Of a stretch of 14,123 bases of DNA, positions 6,513 to 14,123 are shown in pieces. A program made the position numbers and the translations under genes. The notes below the pieces were generated by a model that made no database searches, had not been told where the DNA came from, and saw nothing but the letters and a program-made list of their open reading frames with translations. This stretch comes from JBASRP01 sp044866075 (GTDB lineage Bacteria; Actinomycetota; AC-67): assembly GCA_044866075.1 (NCBI GenBank), contig JBIOTQ010000132.1, positions 1 to 14,123 of the forward strand, in the 5' to 3' direction. How positions within the stretch are numbered: the stretch's first letter is position 1; the number at the start of each line of letters is the position of its first letter.

Positions 6513-7469
6513 GTGGACGGGCGTGCTGCGCACGTCCCGGTCCTTCCGGATCAGGCGATCGGGTATCTCGTCCCGGACCCGGGGCGGATGGAGGGAGTAG
6601 TCGTCGATGCAACGCTGGGAGCCGGCGGACACGCGGAACGCCTCCTCGATGCGATGGGGCCGGGCGGCAAGCTTCTCGGGATCGATCGCGACCCCGACGC
6701 GTTGCGTCGCGCCGGCGAACGACTCGCGCACCTCGGCGATCGCGTTCGTCTCGTCCACGGGAACTTCGACGACCTCGCCGAGCTGGTCCGCGCCGAGGGT
6801 TTCGACGTGGTTGCCGGTGTCCTCTACGACCTCGGAGTCTCGTCGATGCATTTCGACGATCCGAAGCGCGGCTTCTCGTACCAACACGACGCGCCGCTCG
6901 ACATGCGCATGGACCCCACGCAAGACCTCACGGCAGCAGACGTGGTCAACACGTATCCGCAGCGCGATCTCACGCGCATCCTCCGCGAGTACGGCGAGGA
7001 GCGGTGGGCGTCGCGCATCGCGCAATTCATCGTCCGGGGACGGCGTCGTCGGCCCCTCTCCACGACCCTCGAGCTCGTGGAACACATCCGCGACGCCATT
7101 CCCTCCGCGGCGCGTCGGGTCGGGCCGCACCCGGCGCGCCGCACCTTTCAAGCGCTCCGCATCGAGGTCAACGGCGAGCTCGATGCGCTCCAGTCTTCCC
7201 TGCCGCAGGCGGTGGCGATGCTCGGAGCGAGCGGGCGCCTCGTCGCGATCTCGTACCACTCACTGGAGGACCGCATCGTGAAGCGGTTCATGGTGGCCGA
7301 GTCTCGCGGCGAGGTGCCCCGCCTGCGCGTGCTGACGCGCTCCCCCGTGCGGCCGGACGACGCGGAAGTGATCGCCAACCCGCGCGCGAAAGCGGCGAAG
7401 CTGCGCGCGGCGGAGCGCTTGGCGGCACCGCCCTTCGACTGGACGCCTCCAGACGGATCCGCCGCATGA
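6513..7469 (+). CDS. rsmH: 16S rRNA (cytosine(1402)-N(4))-methyltransferase RsmH (MraW)
   Basis: This 318-residue S-adenosylmethionine-dependent enzyme methylates N4 of C1402 in 16S rRNA, tuning the ribosomal P site. Visible motifs are HVPVL near the start (7-11), SAM-binding motif I VDATLGAGGHAERLL (31-45), the acidic GIDRDPDAL (57-64), DLGVSS (106-111), HPARRTFQALRIEVNGEL (206-223) and ISYHSLEDRIVKRF (246-259). Length is normal. The GTG start follows TAGGAG (6503-6508) at a short 4 nt spacing; the upstream small gene's stop lies within that site. Its stop overlaps the ftsL start as ATGA (7466-7469). Position after mraZ is the canonical dcw order. Confidence 0.97.
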   Translation: MDGRAAHVPVLPDQAIGYLVPDPGRMEGVVVDATLGAGGHAERLLDAMGPGGKLLGIDRDPDALRRAGERLAHLGDRVRLVHGNFDDLAELVRAEGFDVVAGVLYDLGVSSMHFDDPKRGFSYQHDAPLDMRMDPTQDLTAADVVNTYPQRDLTRILREYGEERWASRIAQFIVRGRRRRPLSTTLELVEHIRDAIPSAARRVGPHPARRTFQALRIEVNGELDALQSSLPQAVAMLGASGRLVAISYHSLEDRIVKRFMVAESRGEVPRLRVLTRSPVRPDDAEVIANPRAKAAKLRAAERLAAPPFDWTPPDGSAA

Positions 7470-7963
7470 CTCCTCTCGACCAGAGCGTGGCGCGGCAGCC
7501 GGCCCCCCACCCACCCGGAGGGCCGCGCGCCGGCATCACGAGCCCCAGGCGACCGGCTCCGGCGCCGGACCGTCCCCGTCACCTCGAAGTGGTGCGGGGT
7601 CACCCGGCGCCGGGCCGGCGCCCCCCTCAACCGTTGGTCCTGGCGATCGCCGGCGTCGTGGCGAGCATCGTTCTCGTCATCGTCGTCGCGCGTGTGCTCA
7701 CCGGCCAGGCCGGCTTCACGGAGTCGGACCTGGAGAAGCGGATCGCCGATCAACGGAGGCAGCTCGAGCAGCTCGAGCTCACCGTCGCGCAGCTCCGCGC
7801 ACCGCAGCGGATCTACGAGCGCGCGACGCAGCTCGGCCTCGTTCCCGCCGGAACCGTGATCTATCTGACGCCGAGCCCCGCGCCGTCGGCCGCGCCCAGC
7901 GCGGCGCCCTCGGCGAAAGCCTCGGCACCGTCGCGGCCCTCTTCCCCAGGGCAGGGACGGTAA
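7466..7963 (+). CDS. ftsL: Cell division protein FtsL-like (septum formation initiator family)
   Basis: This 165-residue bitopic membrane protein probably joins FtsB/DivIC and FtsI at the septum. A Pro/Arg-rich cytoplasmic arm (1-55, containing RHLEVVRGH) is followed by one transmembrane segment (about 56-78). Next comes a coiled coil (about 86-112, LEKRIADQRRQLEQLE) and the conserved closing region RAPQRIYERATQLGLVPAGTVIYL (111-134). After this comes an unusual low-complexity Pro/Ser/Ala tail (135-165). Sequence conservation in FtsL is low, so the name rests on topology, coiled coil, the 'ER-A-LG-V--G-V-YL' ending and the slot between rsmH and ftsI. The start is the ATG in the ATGA overlap with rsmH. 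The ftsI gene begins 13 nt after the stop. Confidence 0.85.
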   Translation: MTPLDQSVARQPAPHPPGGPRAGITSPRRPAPAPDRPRHLEVVRGHPAPGRRPPQPLVLAIAGVVASIVLVIVVARVLTGQAGFTESDLEKRIADQRRQLEQLELTVAQLRAPQRIYERATQLGLVPAGTVIYLTPSPAPSAAPSAAPSAKASAPSRPSSPGQGR

Positions 7964-7976
7964 CAGGGGGGCGCCC

Positions 7977-9707
7977 GTGGCACGCCGCGGCGCCCGGCCC
8001 GCCGTCCGCCTCTTCTCCTTGTTGGGGTGTATGGCGATCGCTCTGGCCGCGGTCGCCGGACGGCTGGTTCACCTGCAGGTCGTCAAGGCGCCGATGTTCG
8101 AGAAGCTCGGCTCGAACCAGCGCGTGCGCCGCGTCGAGCTGCCGGCGAGGCGGGGCACCATCTTCGATCGTAACGGCGTCCCGCTCGCGATGTCGGTCGA
8201 CGCGCGCGCGATCTACGCCAACCCGCAGTTCATCACCGATCCCGCGGAGACGGCGGCGAAGATCGGGTCGATCCTCGGCATCGAACCCGCGCTGATCCAG
8301 GAGCGGCTGTCGCGCAAGGCGGCGTTCGTGTACGTCGCGCGAAAGGTCGACGTCGCCGTCGCCGACCGCGTGATCGCGCTGCACCTCCCCGGGCTCGGCT
8401 CGCTCGAGGAGATGAAGCGCGTGTACCCGGCCGGCCCGCTCGCGGCGCAGGTCCTCGGCGTCGTCGGGACCGACAACGTCGGGCTCGCAGGCCTCGAGGC
8501 GTCGTGGAACAAGGTGCTGAGCGGCGTGCCCGGCGAGGAGATCCTCGAACAGGATCCGCGCGGGCGGCCGATCCCGAACGGGAAGAGCCGTACAAGACCT
8601 CCCCTACCCGGCCAGGACCTCGTTCTCACGATCGACCGCGACATCCAGTTCGCCGTCGAGCGGGCGCTCGCGGCGGCGCTCACGCGCACGGGCGCCAACC
8701 ACGGCACGGCGCTCGTCCTTGATCCGCACTCCGGTGACGTGCTGGCGATGGCCAACTGGCCGCCGCTCGACCCGGCAGCCTTCTCCAAAGCCGAGCCGCA
8801 GGTGCTGCGGAACCGCTCCGTCCAGGATGCCTACGAGCCCGGGTCGGTGAACAAGGTTGTCACCGCCGCCGCGGCGATCGAGGGCGGTCTCGCCGACCCC
8901 GCCGAGATCCTGCGCGTCCCCGATCACTACCGGATCGCGGACAAGACGTTCCACGATTTCCAGTCGCATGGCACGTGGCGGATCACGTACGCGGAGGCGC
9001 TTGCGCGCTCGTCGAACATCGGGACGATCGAGATCGCGCAGCGCGTGGGGAAGGACCGCCTCTACCGGATGCTGCGGAGGTTCGGACTCGGGCAAAAGAC
9101 CGACATCGGTTTCCCGGCGGAGTCGCCGGGCATCTTGCTCCCCATGCGCGACTGGTACTCCACGAGCATGGGGACGATCCCGATCGGGCAGGGCATCGCC
9201 GTCACACCCCTGCAGATCGCGCGCGTGTACGGGACGCTGGCGAACGACGGCGTCTCGGTGCCGCCGCAGCTGGTGCACTCGATCGTGGGACGAAACGGCG
9301 AGAAGAGCCAGCGCGATACGGCTGCGCCCCGGCGCGTCATCTCGCCGGCGACGGCGGCGCAGATCCGCGCGATGCTCGTCGGGGTGGTCGAGGAAGGAAC
9401 CGGCCGCAATGCGCGCATCCCGGGATACCTCATCGGCGGGAAGACGGGAACGGCCCGCAAGCCGCTCGAGGGCGCGCGCGGCTACTCGAAGGACCTCGTG
9501 ACGACGTTCGTCGGCATGGTTCCCGCCGACGCACCGCGGTTCGTGGTGGCCGTCACGCTCGACACACCGACCCAGCGCACGTCGTCCGCGACCGCGGCGC
9601 CGGTGTTCAAAGAGATCGTCGAGTTCGTTCTCGCGCGGATGAAGGTGCCGCCGTCGGTGACGGCGCACCGCGCGAGATTGACGTCTGTGGTTGCCGTGAG
9701 GCCGTGA
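7977..9707 (+). CDS. ftsI: Peptidoglycan D,D-transpeptidase FtsI (class B penicillin-binding protein, PBP3)
   Basis: This 576-residue, membrane-anchored transpeptidase cross-links septal peptidoglycan. A single transmembrane segment at about residues 13-36 is followed by the pedestal domain, starting with LPARRGTIFDRNGVPLA (55-71). The catalytic domain has SVNK with the acylated serine S290 and K293, SSN (345-347) and KTG (489-491). These are the three penicillin-binding motifs in normal order and spacing. No PASTA repeats are present. The GTG start has AGGGGGG at 7965-7971. An N-terminus rich in Arg before the membrane segment supports a cytoplasmic N-terminus. The gene is followed by a 143 nt gap before murE, the longest inside the cluster. 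Confidence 0.96.
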   Translation: MARRGARPAVRLFSLLGCMAIALAAVAGRLVHLQVVKAPMFEKLGSNQRVRRVELPARRGTIFDRNGVPLAMSVDARAIYANPQFITDPAETAAKIGSILGIEPALIQERLSRKAAFVYVARKVDVAVADRVIALHLPGLGSLEEMKRVYPAGPLAAQVLGVVGTDNVGLAGLEASWNKVLSGVPGEEILEQDPRGRPIPNGKSRTRPPLPGQDLVLTIDRDIQFAVERALAAALTRTGANHGTALVLDPHSGDVLAMANWPPLDPAAFSKAEPQVLRNRSVQDAYEPGSVNKVVTAAAAIEGGLADPAEILRVPDHYRIADKTFHDFQSHGTWRITYAEALARSSNIGTIEIAQRVGKDRLYRMLRRFGLGQKTDIGFPAESPGILLPMRDWYSTSMGTIPIGQGIAVTPLQIARVYGTLANDGVSVPPQLVHSIVGRNGEKSQRDTAAPRRVISPATAAQIRAMLVGVVEEGTGRNARIPGYLIGGKTGTARKPLEGARGYSKDLVTTFVGMVPADAPRFVVAVTLDTPTQRTSSATAAPVFKEIVEFVLARMKVPPSVTAHRARLTSVVAVRP

Positions 9708-9773
9708 ACGCGATCGGGCCAACCTGGGTGGGTGGGAGGCCGTTAACCGCAACCACGTACGGCAAAACGCAGG

Positions 9774-9782
9774 TGGTAGAAT
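9774..9782 (+). promoter_or_regulatory. Possible internal promoter for murE and downstream genes (extended -10)
   Basis: TGGTAGAAT matches a TGn-extended -10 (TAGAAT). It lies 68 nt before the murE ATG in the only sizeable gap inside the cluster. No convincing -35 is at the standard distance (TTAACC at 9743-9748 is too far). A start near 9789 would place the following hairpins at the 5' end of the murE transcript. Confidence 0.4.
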
Positions 9783-9788
9783 TCCGCG

Positions 9789-9837
9789 CGGCCGGACCGG
9801 CGTTCCGGCCGTTTCCTCGGGCGGGGGAGCGGGAAAC
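9789..9837 (+). promoter_or_regulatory. Two-hairpin murE leader, possible attenuator-like RNA structure
   Basis: CGGCCGGA (9789-9796) pairs perfectly with TCCGGCCG (9804-9811) around a seven-base loop and is followed by TTT. GTTTCC (9811-9816) can pair with GGAAAC (9832-9837), enclosing a G-rich, Shine-Dalgarno-like segment (GGGGGAG). G9811 is shared, so both full stems cannot form at once. Such geometry could affect transcription read-through or murE translation, but no known riboswitch class is recognised. Confidence 0.38.
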
Positions 9838-9850
9838 CCCTGCCACTCCT

Positions 9851-11308
9851 ATGCGGCTCTCTGATCTCACGCGGCTCCTCCCGGATGCGGACCTCCGGGG
9901 GGACGCCGGATCCGACGTGTCCGACGCAACCGCGGACTCGCGAGCCGTCGCGCCCGGTGCGCTCTTCTTCTGTGTCCCGGGCGGCAGTGCCGACGGTCAC
10001 GACTTCGCCGCCGACGCGGTGACGAACGGCGCCGGCGCCCTCGTCGTGGAGCGCTGGCTCGACCTCGACGTGGCGCAGATCCGAGTCCCGTCGGTGCGCG
10101 ATGCGATTGGGCCGCTGTCCGCCGCCGTGTTCGATCAGCCCTCGCGCGCGATGACGGTCGTCGGCGTGACGGGAACGAACGGCAAGACGACGTCGGCGTT
10201 CATGATCGAGAAGGCGTTCGGGATCGCCGGCCTGCCGACGGGTCTGATCGGAACCGTTGAGATGCATATCGCCGGCGAGGTCCATCCCGTCCTCCACACC
10301 ACGCCGGAGGCCCCCGATCTGCAGCGCACCCTCGCGCGCATGCGCGACGCCGGCGTGGGCGCCGTCGCGATGGAGGTGTCCAGCCACGGCCTCGCGCTCG
10401 GACGCGTCGCCGGAACGTGGTTCTCGTGCGCGCTCTTCACCAACCTGACGCGCGACCACCTCGATTTCCACCGCACGATGGAGGACTACGAGAGCGCGAA
10501 AGCCTTGCTCTTCGACGCGACCTTCGCGGCGTGCGGCGCCGTCAACGCCGACGACCCCGCGGGGCGCCGGCTCCTCGCCCGCGCGACGATCCCGCTCGTC
10601 TCGTTCGGTCTGGCGGACGACGCCGAGGTGCGGGCGACGGACGTCGAAAGCACGCGCCACGGCTCCCGTTTCGTCTGCGCCGCCGGGGATGACCGCATCG
10701 ACGTTACGGTTCGCATCCCCGGCGGCTACAACGTTTCAAACGCGCTCGGAGTCCTGGCCGTGTTCCGCGCGCTCGGCTTGCCCCTGGCCCAGGCGGCGGA
10801 CGGAATCGCCGCGGTCGACGGTGTGCCGGGGCGCATGGAGACGATCGACGCCGGCCAGCCGTTCGGCGTGCTCGTCGACTACGCGCACACGCCCGACTCG
10901 CTGGCGAACGTGCTGCGCGCGGCGCGCGAGATCTGCGCGGGGTCCCTGATCGTCGTGTTCGGGTGCGGCGGCGATCGTGATCCGGGCAAGCGCCCGCAGA
11001 TGGGTCGCATCGGCGCCGAGCTCGCGGACCGCGCGATCATCACCTCCGACAACCCGCGCTCCGAAGATCCGATGGCGATCATCGCCGCGATCGAGGACGG
11101 CGCGCGGGAGACCGGCAAGGCTTACGAGATCGAGCCCGACCGCCGGGCGGCGATCGCGCGCGCGTTCGACGTGGCGCGTGAGGGCGATGTGGTGGTCGTC
11201 GCGGGAAAGGGGCACGAGACGGGCCAGAAGTTCGCCGATCGTGTCCTGCCGTTCGACGATCGCATCGTCGCGCGCGAGGAGCTCGAACGGCTCGGGGCGG
11301 GACGGTGA
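9851..11308 (+). CDS. murE: UDP-N-acetylmuramoyl-L-alanyl-D-glutamate--2,6-diaminopimelate ligase MurE
   Basis: This 485-residue cytoplasmic ATP-dependent ligase adds the third residue of the peptidoglycan stem peptide. The N-terminal UDP-binding domain contains TADSRAVAPGALFF (27-40). The ATP loop is GTNGKTT (108-114), the lysine expected to be carbamylated is K217 (ESAKALLF), and the C-terminal domain has LVDYAHTPDS (341-350) and KGHE (453-456). DNPR at 400-403 is the signature for meso-diaminopimelate rather than lysine. The ATG start fits the family N-terminus (MRLSDLTRLL), but its nearest Shine-Dalgarno-like sequence (GGGGGAG, 9824-9830) is about 20 nt away, unusually far. The gene has a 143 nt leader with hairpins and ends seven bases before murF. 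Confidence 0.96.
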   Translation: MRLSDLTRLLPDADLRGDAGSDVSDATADSRAVAPGALFFCVPGGSADGHDFAADAVTNGAGALVVERWLDLDVAQIRVPSVRDAIGPLSAAVFDQPSRAMTVVGVTGTNGKTTSAFMIEKAFGIAGLPTGLIGTVEMHIAGEVHPVLHTTPEAPDLQRTLARMRDAGVGAVAMEVSSHGLALGRVAGTWFSCALFTNLTRDHLDFHRTMEDYESAKALLFDATFAACGAVNADDPAGRRLLARATIPLVSFGLADDAEVRATDVESTRHGSRFVCAAGDDRIDVTVRIPGGYNVSNALGVLAVFRALGLPLAQAADGIAAVDGVPGRMETIDAGQPFGVLVDYAHTPDSLANVLRAAREICAGSLIVVFGCGGDRDPGKRPQMGRIGAELADRAIITSDNPRSEDPMAIIAAIEDGARETGKAYEIEPDRRAAIARAFDVAREGDVVVVAGKGHETGQKFADRVLPFDDRIVAREELERLGAGR

Positions 11309-11315
11309 CCGGGCG

Positions 11316-12704
11316 GTGCGTCCGATGACGGCGGGAACGATTGCGGAGCTCGCGGGCGGCCGTCTGGCGGCAGGCGACCCCGGCGTGTCCGTGACCGGTG
11401 TCGGCCTCGACACACGAAGGCTCGCGCACGGCGATCTGTTCGTCGCGCTGCCGGGGGAGACCGCGGACGGCCACGCCTTCCTCCGCGACGCGGTGGCCCG
11501 CGGCGCCGCGGCGCTGCTCGTCCGTGAAGGAAGCGACGTGCCTTCAGACGCCGCCGTGATCGAGGTCGCCGACACGGGCGCGGCCTTGCTGCGACTCGCC
11601 GGCGAGGTGCGTGCCGGCCTGCGCGCGCGCGTCGTCGCGATCACGGGCTCGTCGGGCAAGACGATCACGAAGGAATTCGCCGCCGCCGTGGCGCGCGCCT
11701 CCTATCGGACGGTCGCCAGCGCGGCGTCCTTCAACAACGAGATCGGCGTTCCGCTCACCATCCTCGCTGCCGATGAAGAAACCGAGGTCCTCGTGGCGGA
11801 GGTCGGGAGCCGCGGCATCGGCCACATCGCATCGCTGATGCACGTCGTGGGGCCAGACATCGGCGTCGTCCTCAACGTCGGGCTCGCCCACGTAGGCATG
11901 TTCGGGTCGACTGAGGCGATCGCGACGGCGAAAGGCGAGCTCGTCGAAACGCTTCCCGCGGCCGGAACCGCGGTACTCAACGCCGACGACGCGGCGGTCG
12001 ACGGGATGGCCTCGCGCACGAAGGCCTCCGTCCTGCGGTTCGGCCTCGCGGAGACCGCCGACGTTCGCGCGGAGGCCATCGTGATGGGCGGCGAAGCCTG
12101 CGCGTCCTTCGTTCTCATCGCGCCGGACGGGAAAGCCGACGTCCGCCTGCGCGTCCCCGGCGAGCACATCGTGAGCGACGCGCTGGCCGCGGCCGCCGCG
12201 GGCGTCGCGCTGGGGATCGACGTCGCGGCGATCGCCGGCGCGCTGTCGGCCGCGCGCGGGCCGGCCTGGCGGATGGAGGTCGTCCATGCGCCCGGCGGGT
12301 GGGTCGTCGTGAACGACGCCTACAACGCCAACCCGAACTCGACCGCGGCCGCGCTGAAGACGCTGGTTGGCATGGGACGGGGCCGTCGCACCTGGGCCGT
12401 GCTCGGATACATGGCGGAGCTCGGCGGCAGCGCGACGGAAGAACACGATCGCATCGGACGTCTCGCCGTCCGGCTAGGCGTATCGCGGCTCGTCGCCGTG
12501 GGGGAGGAGACGCGCCCCATGTTCGAAGCCGCGCGGCTCGAAGGCATGACACCCGAAGAAGCGACGCTGGTCGCGAACGGCGACGAAGCGCTCTGGCTGC
12601 TGCGAGGATCGGTGGAGCCGGGCGACGTCGTGTTGGTGAAAGCGTCGCGCGCGGTCGGACTGCAGTCCGTGGCGATCGCCCTGGCCGAGGGGGAGGGCGC
12701 GTGA
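11316..12704 (+). CDS. murF: UDP-N-acetylmuramoyl-tripeptide--D-alanyl-D-alanine ligase MurF
   Basis: This 462-residue cytoplasmic ligase attaches D-Ala-D-Ala to the UDP-MurNAc-tripeptide, finishing the pentapeptide precursor. Motifs are LDTRRLAHGDLFVAL (31-45), the ATP loop GSSGKT (111-116), FNNEIGVPLT (139-148), NDAYNANPNS (333-342), the AELG--EEH helix (367-377) and KASRAVGL (442-449). Two starts are possible. The GTG at 11316 gives MRPMTAGTIAELAGG, which aligns with the usual MIPLTLAEIA beginning, and GGTGA (11304-11308) lies 7 nt before it. The ATG at 11325 would cut off three conserved residues and has no ribosome site. The gene overlaps mraY by four bases (GTGA). Confidence 0.95.
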   Translation: MRPMTAGTIAELAGGRLAAGDPGVSVTGVGLDTRRLAHGDLFVALPGETADGHAFLRDAVARGAAALLVREGSDVPSDAAVIEVADTGAALLRLAGEVRAGLRARVVAITGSSGKTITKEFAAAVARASYRTVASAASFNNEIGVPLTILAADEETEVLVAEVGSRGIGHIASLMHVVGPDIGVVLNVGLAHVGMFGSTEAIATAKGELVETLPAAGTAVLNADDAAVDGMASRTKASVLRFGLAETADVRAEAIVMGGEACASFVLIAPDGKADVRLRVPGEHIVSDALAAAAAGVALGIDVAAIAGALSAARGPAWRMEVVHAPGGWVVVNDAYNANPNSTAAALKTLVGMGRGRRTWAVLGYMAELGGSATEEHDRIGRLAVRLGVSRLVAVGEETRPMFEAARLEGMTPEEATLVANGDEALWLLRGSVEPGDVVLVKASRAVGLQSVAIALAEGEGA

Positions 12705-13750
12705 GGCCGATCCTCCTCGCCGCGATGGTGTCGCTCCTGCTGACGCTCGGGGGGACGCCGTTCGCGATCCGCCTCTTCCGCTCGCGCGGATTCGGCCAGC
12801 TGATCCGTGAGGACATCGGCCACTTCCACGGCGAGAAACGCGGCACCCCGACGATGGGCGGGCTGCTGATCCTCGGCGGGATCACCGCCGGATACTTGGT
12901 AGCCCACGCCGTCGCGCCGTTCCGCGCGACCGGAACCGCGGGCCTGCTCGTGATCGCCGCCGGGGTCTCGCTCGGCATCCTGGGGTTCCTCGACGACTTC
13001 ATCAAGATCCGGCACCAGCGCAGCCTCGGACTCAACAAGACCGCGAAGATCATCGGGCAGTTGGTCGTGGCGGTGGGGTTCGCGCTCGGCGCGCAACACA
13101 TCTTCGGCGCGTCGACGCGGCTGTCGTTCGTCCGCCAGACCGCGCTCAGCCTCGGCCCGCTGTTCGTCGTGTGGGTGTTCATCATCATGGCCGGCACATC
13201 AAACGGCGTGAACCTGACCGACGGGCTCGACGGCCTCGCCGCCGGATCGAGCGCGCTCGTCTTCGCCGCCTACGTCGTGATCGCGTTCTGGCAGTTCCGT
13301 CATCCGTGTCCCACCGGCGGGCCCGGCTGCTACAGCGGTATCCCCGATCCTTTGGACCTCGCGATCGTGGCCGCCGCCGCCTTAGGAGGATGCGCGGGCT
13401 TCTTATGGTGGAACGCCGCCCCGGCGCGCATCTTCATGGGCGACACGGGGTCACTCGCGCTCGGGGGCGCGCTCGGCACGCTCGCGGTGATGACGAGTAC
13501 GCAGCTCCTCCTCGTCATCCTCGGTGGGTTGTTCGTGATCGAGACGACATCGGTCATGGTGCAGGTGTCCGCCTTCCACGGGCTGAAGCGGCGCGTGTTC
13601 CGGATGGCGCCGCTCCATCATCATTTCGAGCTCGGCGGCTGGCCGGAGTTCACCGTGATCGTGCGGTTCTGGATCATCGCCGGTCTGGCGGCGGCGCTCG
13701 GGCTCGGGCTCTTCTACGCCGATTTCCTCGCGCGCGGGGGGGTCACGTGA
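12701..13750 (+). CDS. mraY: Phospho-N-acetylmuramoyl-pentapeptide-transferase MraY
   Basis: This 349-residue polytopic membrane enzyme transfers phospho-MurNAc-pentapeptide from UDP to undecaprenyl phosphate, making lipid I. Conserved elements are GTPTMGGLL (48-56), the magnesium-binding DD (98-99) in FLDDFIKI, QRSLGLNKTAKIIGQ (106-120), NLTDGLDGLA (171-180), FMGDTGSLALGG (245-256) and the C-terminal HHH (306-308) in APLHHHFELGGWPE. About ten hydrophobic segments are visible. The outer loop with HPC-PGCYSGIPDPLDLA (201-221) resembles mycobacterial MraY as I recall it, a sign of actinobacterial origin. The GTG start overlaps the murF stop and is preceded by GGGGGAGGG. The stop overlaps the murD start, again as GTGA. 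Confidence 0.97.
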   Translation: MRPILLAAMVSLLLTLGGTPFAIRLFRSRGFGQLIREDIGHFHGEKRGTPTMGGLLILGGITAGYLVAHAVAPFRATGTAGLLVIAAGVSLGILGFLDDFIKIRHQRSLGLNKTAKIIGQLVVAVGFALGAQHIFGASTRLSFVRQTALSLGPLFVVWVFIIMAGTSNGVNLTDGLDGLAAGSSALVFAAYVVIAFWQFRHPCPTGGPGCYSGIPDPLDLAIVAAAALGGCAGFLWWNAAPARIFMGDTGSLALGGALGTLAVMTSTQLLLVILGGLFVIETTSVMVQVSAFHGLKRRVFRMAPLHHHFELGGWPEFTVIVRFWIIAGLAAALGLGLFYADFLARGGVT

Positions 13751-14123
13751 GCCGCTTCCTCGACGACGCGTCGGTTCTGCCCGGCCGCGGCGACCGGGTC
13801 CTCGTTCTCGGGCTCGGGATCTCCGGCGAGGCGGCCGCGCGCCATCTCCTGCGCCTCGGCGCCGACGTGACGGTGGCCGATCGCGCGGACGACGCGGCGA
13901 TCCGAGAGCGGGCGGAAGCGTTGTCGGGAACACGTTCCGCGCTCGGGGCCGCGGCCGAGACAGACCTTCTGAGCGGCTGCGATCTCGTCGTCACGAGCCC
14001 CGGCGTGCCGGAACGCGCCCCGGCGTTGGTCGCCGCGCGCGACGCCGGCGTCCCGATATGGAGCGAGGTGGAACTCGCGTACCGGATGGCGCGCGCACCG
14101 ATCATCGGCGTCACCGGCACCAA
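13747..14123 (+). CDS. murD: UDP-N-acetylmuramoylalanine--D-glutamate ligase MurD, N-terminal part (cut by window end)
   Basis: The first 125 codons of a gene whose product should add D-glutamate to UDP-MurNAc-L-Ala. The N-terminal Rossmann-like UDP-binding domain has VLVLGLGISGEAAARHL (18-34), then VVTSPGVP (81-88) and the conserved IWSEVELAYR (104-113). The window ends within the ATP-binding loop, after GVTGT. The GTG start overlaps the mraY stop (GTGA), and no better start exists upstream because mraY occupies that DNA. The order mraY-murD is standard for the dcw cluster. The C-terminal domains cannot be judged. Confidence 0.94.
   Translation, partial: MSRFLDDASVLPGRGDRVLVLGLGISGEAAARHLLRLGADVTVADRADDAAIRERAEALSGTRSALGAAAETDLLSGCDLVVTSPGVPERAPALVAARDAGVPIWSEVELAYRMARAPIIGVTGT

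Noticed and set aside
8604..9752. 382-codon minus-strand open frame opposite ftsI
   Set aside because: It has low-complexity Arg/His/Asp composition and lies fully opposite a convincing penicillin-binding protein, so it is a codon-bias shadow.
1..14123. CRISPR array, insertion sequence, tRNA or rRNA
   Set aside because: I saw no regularly spaced direct repeats of CRISPR length, no transposase-like protein and no cloverleaf or rRNA-like segment on either strand.

Overview
The window is GC-rich, densely packed, and every supportable gene lies on the plus strand. It most likely comes from an actinobacterium (Actinomycetota), probably outside the well-studied genera. The grounds are an MraZ beginning MFLGEFQHSLDAKGR, a MraY with the extended outer loop I associate with actinobacteria, a MurE carrying the meso-diaminopimelate motif DNPR, an FtsL with a long proline-rich cytoplasmic arm, and GTG as the start codon of most genes. 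Genus cannot be set from this sequence alone.

Region 1 (1-2190) is the end of an oligopeptide/dipeptide ABC importer operon: the last codons of a DppC-type permease, then the two ATPases DppD and DppF, which overlap by 4 bp. Both ATPases keep the C-terminal four-cysteine module typical of this family.

Region 2 (2191-5748) is accessory. It holds a cupredoxin-like lipoprotein gene broken by an in-frame TAG and a one-base frameshift, an HNH endonuclease-family gene with its own extended -10 promoter and a TTG start, and a large formylglycine-type arylsulfatase.

Region 3 (5749-14123) is the start of the division and cell wall (dcw) cluster: mraZ, an unnamed 49-residue membrane protein, rsmH, ftsL, ftsI, murE, murF, mraY and a truncated murD. 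The mraZ promoter carries three GTGGNG direct repeats at an exact 10 bp period, which look like an MraZ autoregulatory operator. Most junctions are overlaps (ATGA/GTGA) or gaps under 20 nt. The exception is a 143 nt ftsI-murE gap with a promoter-like -10 and strong hairpins. The products make UDP-MurNAc-pentapeptide (MurE, MurF), load it onto the lipid carrier (MraY), and build septal peptidoglycan (FtsL, FtsI).

I found no mobile element, CRISPR array, tRNA or rRNA, and no clearly new multi-gene system. The best leads are the mraZ operator, the small dcw membrane protein, the murE leader, and the broken cupredoxin gene.
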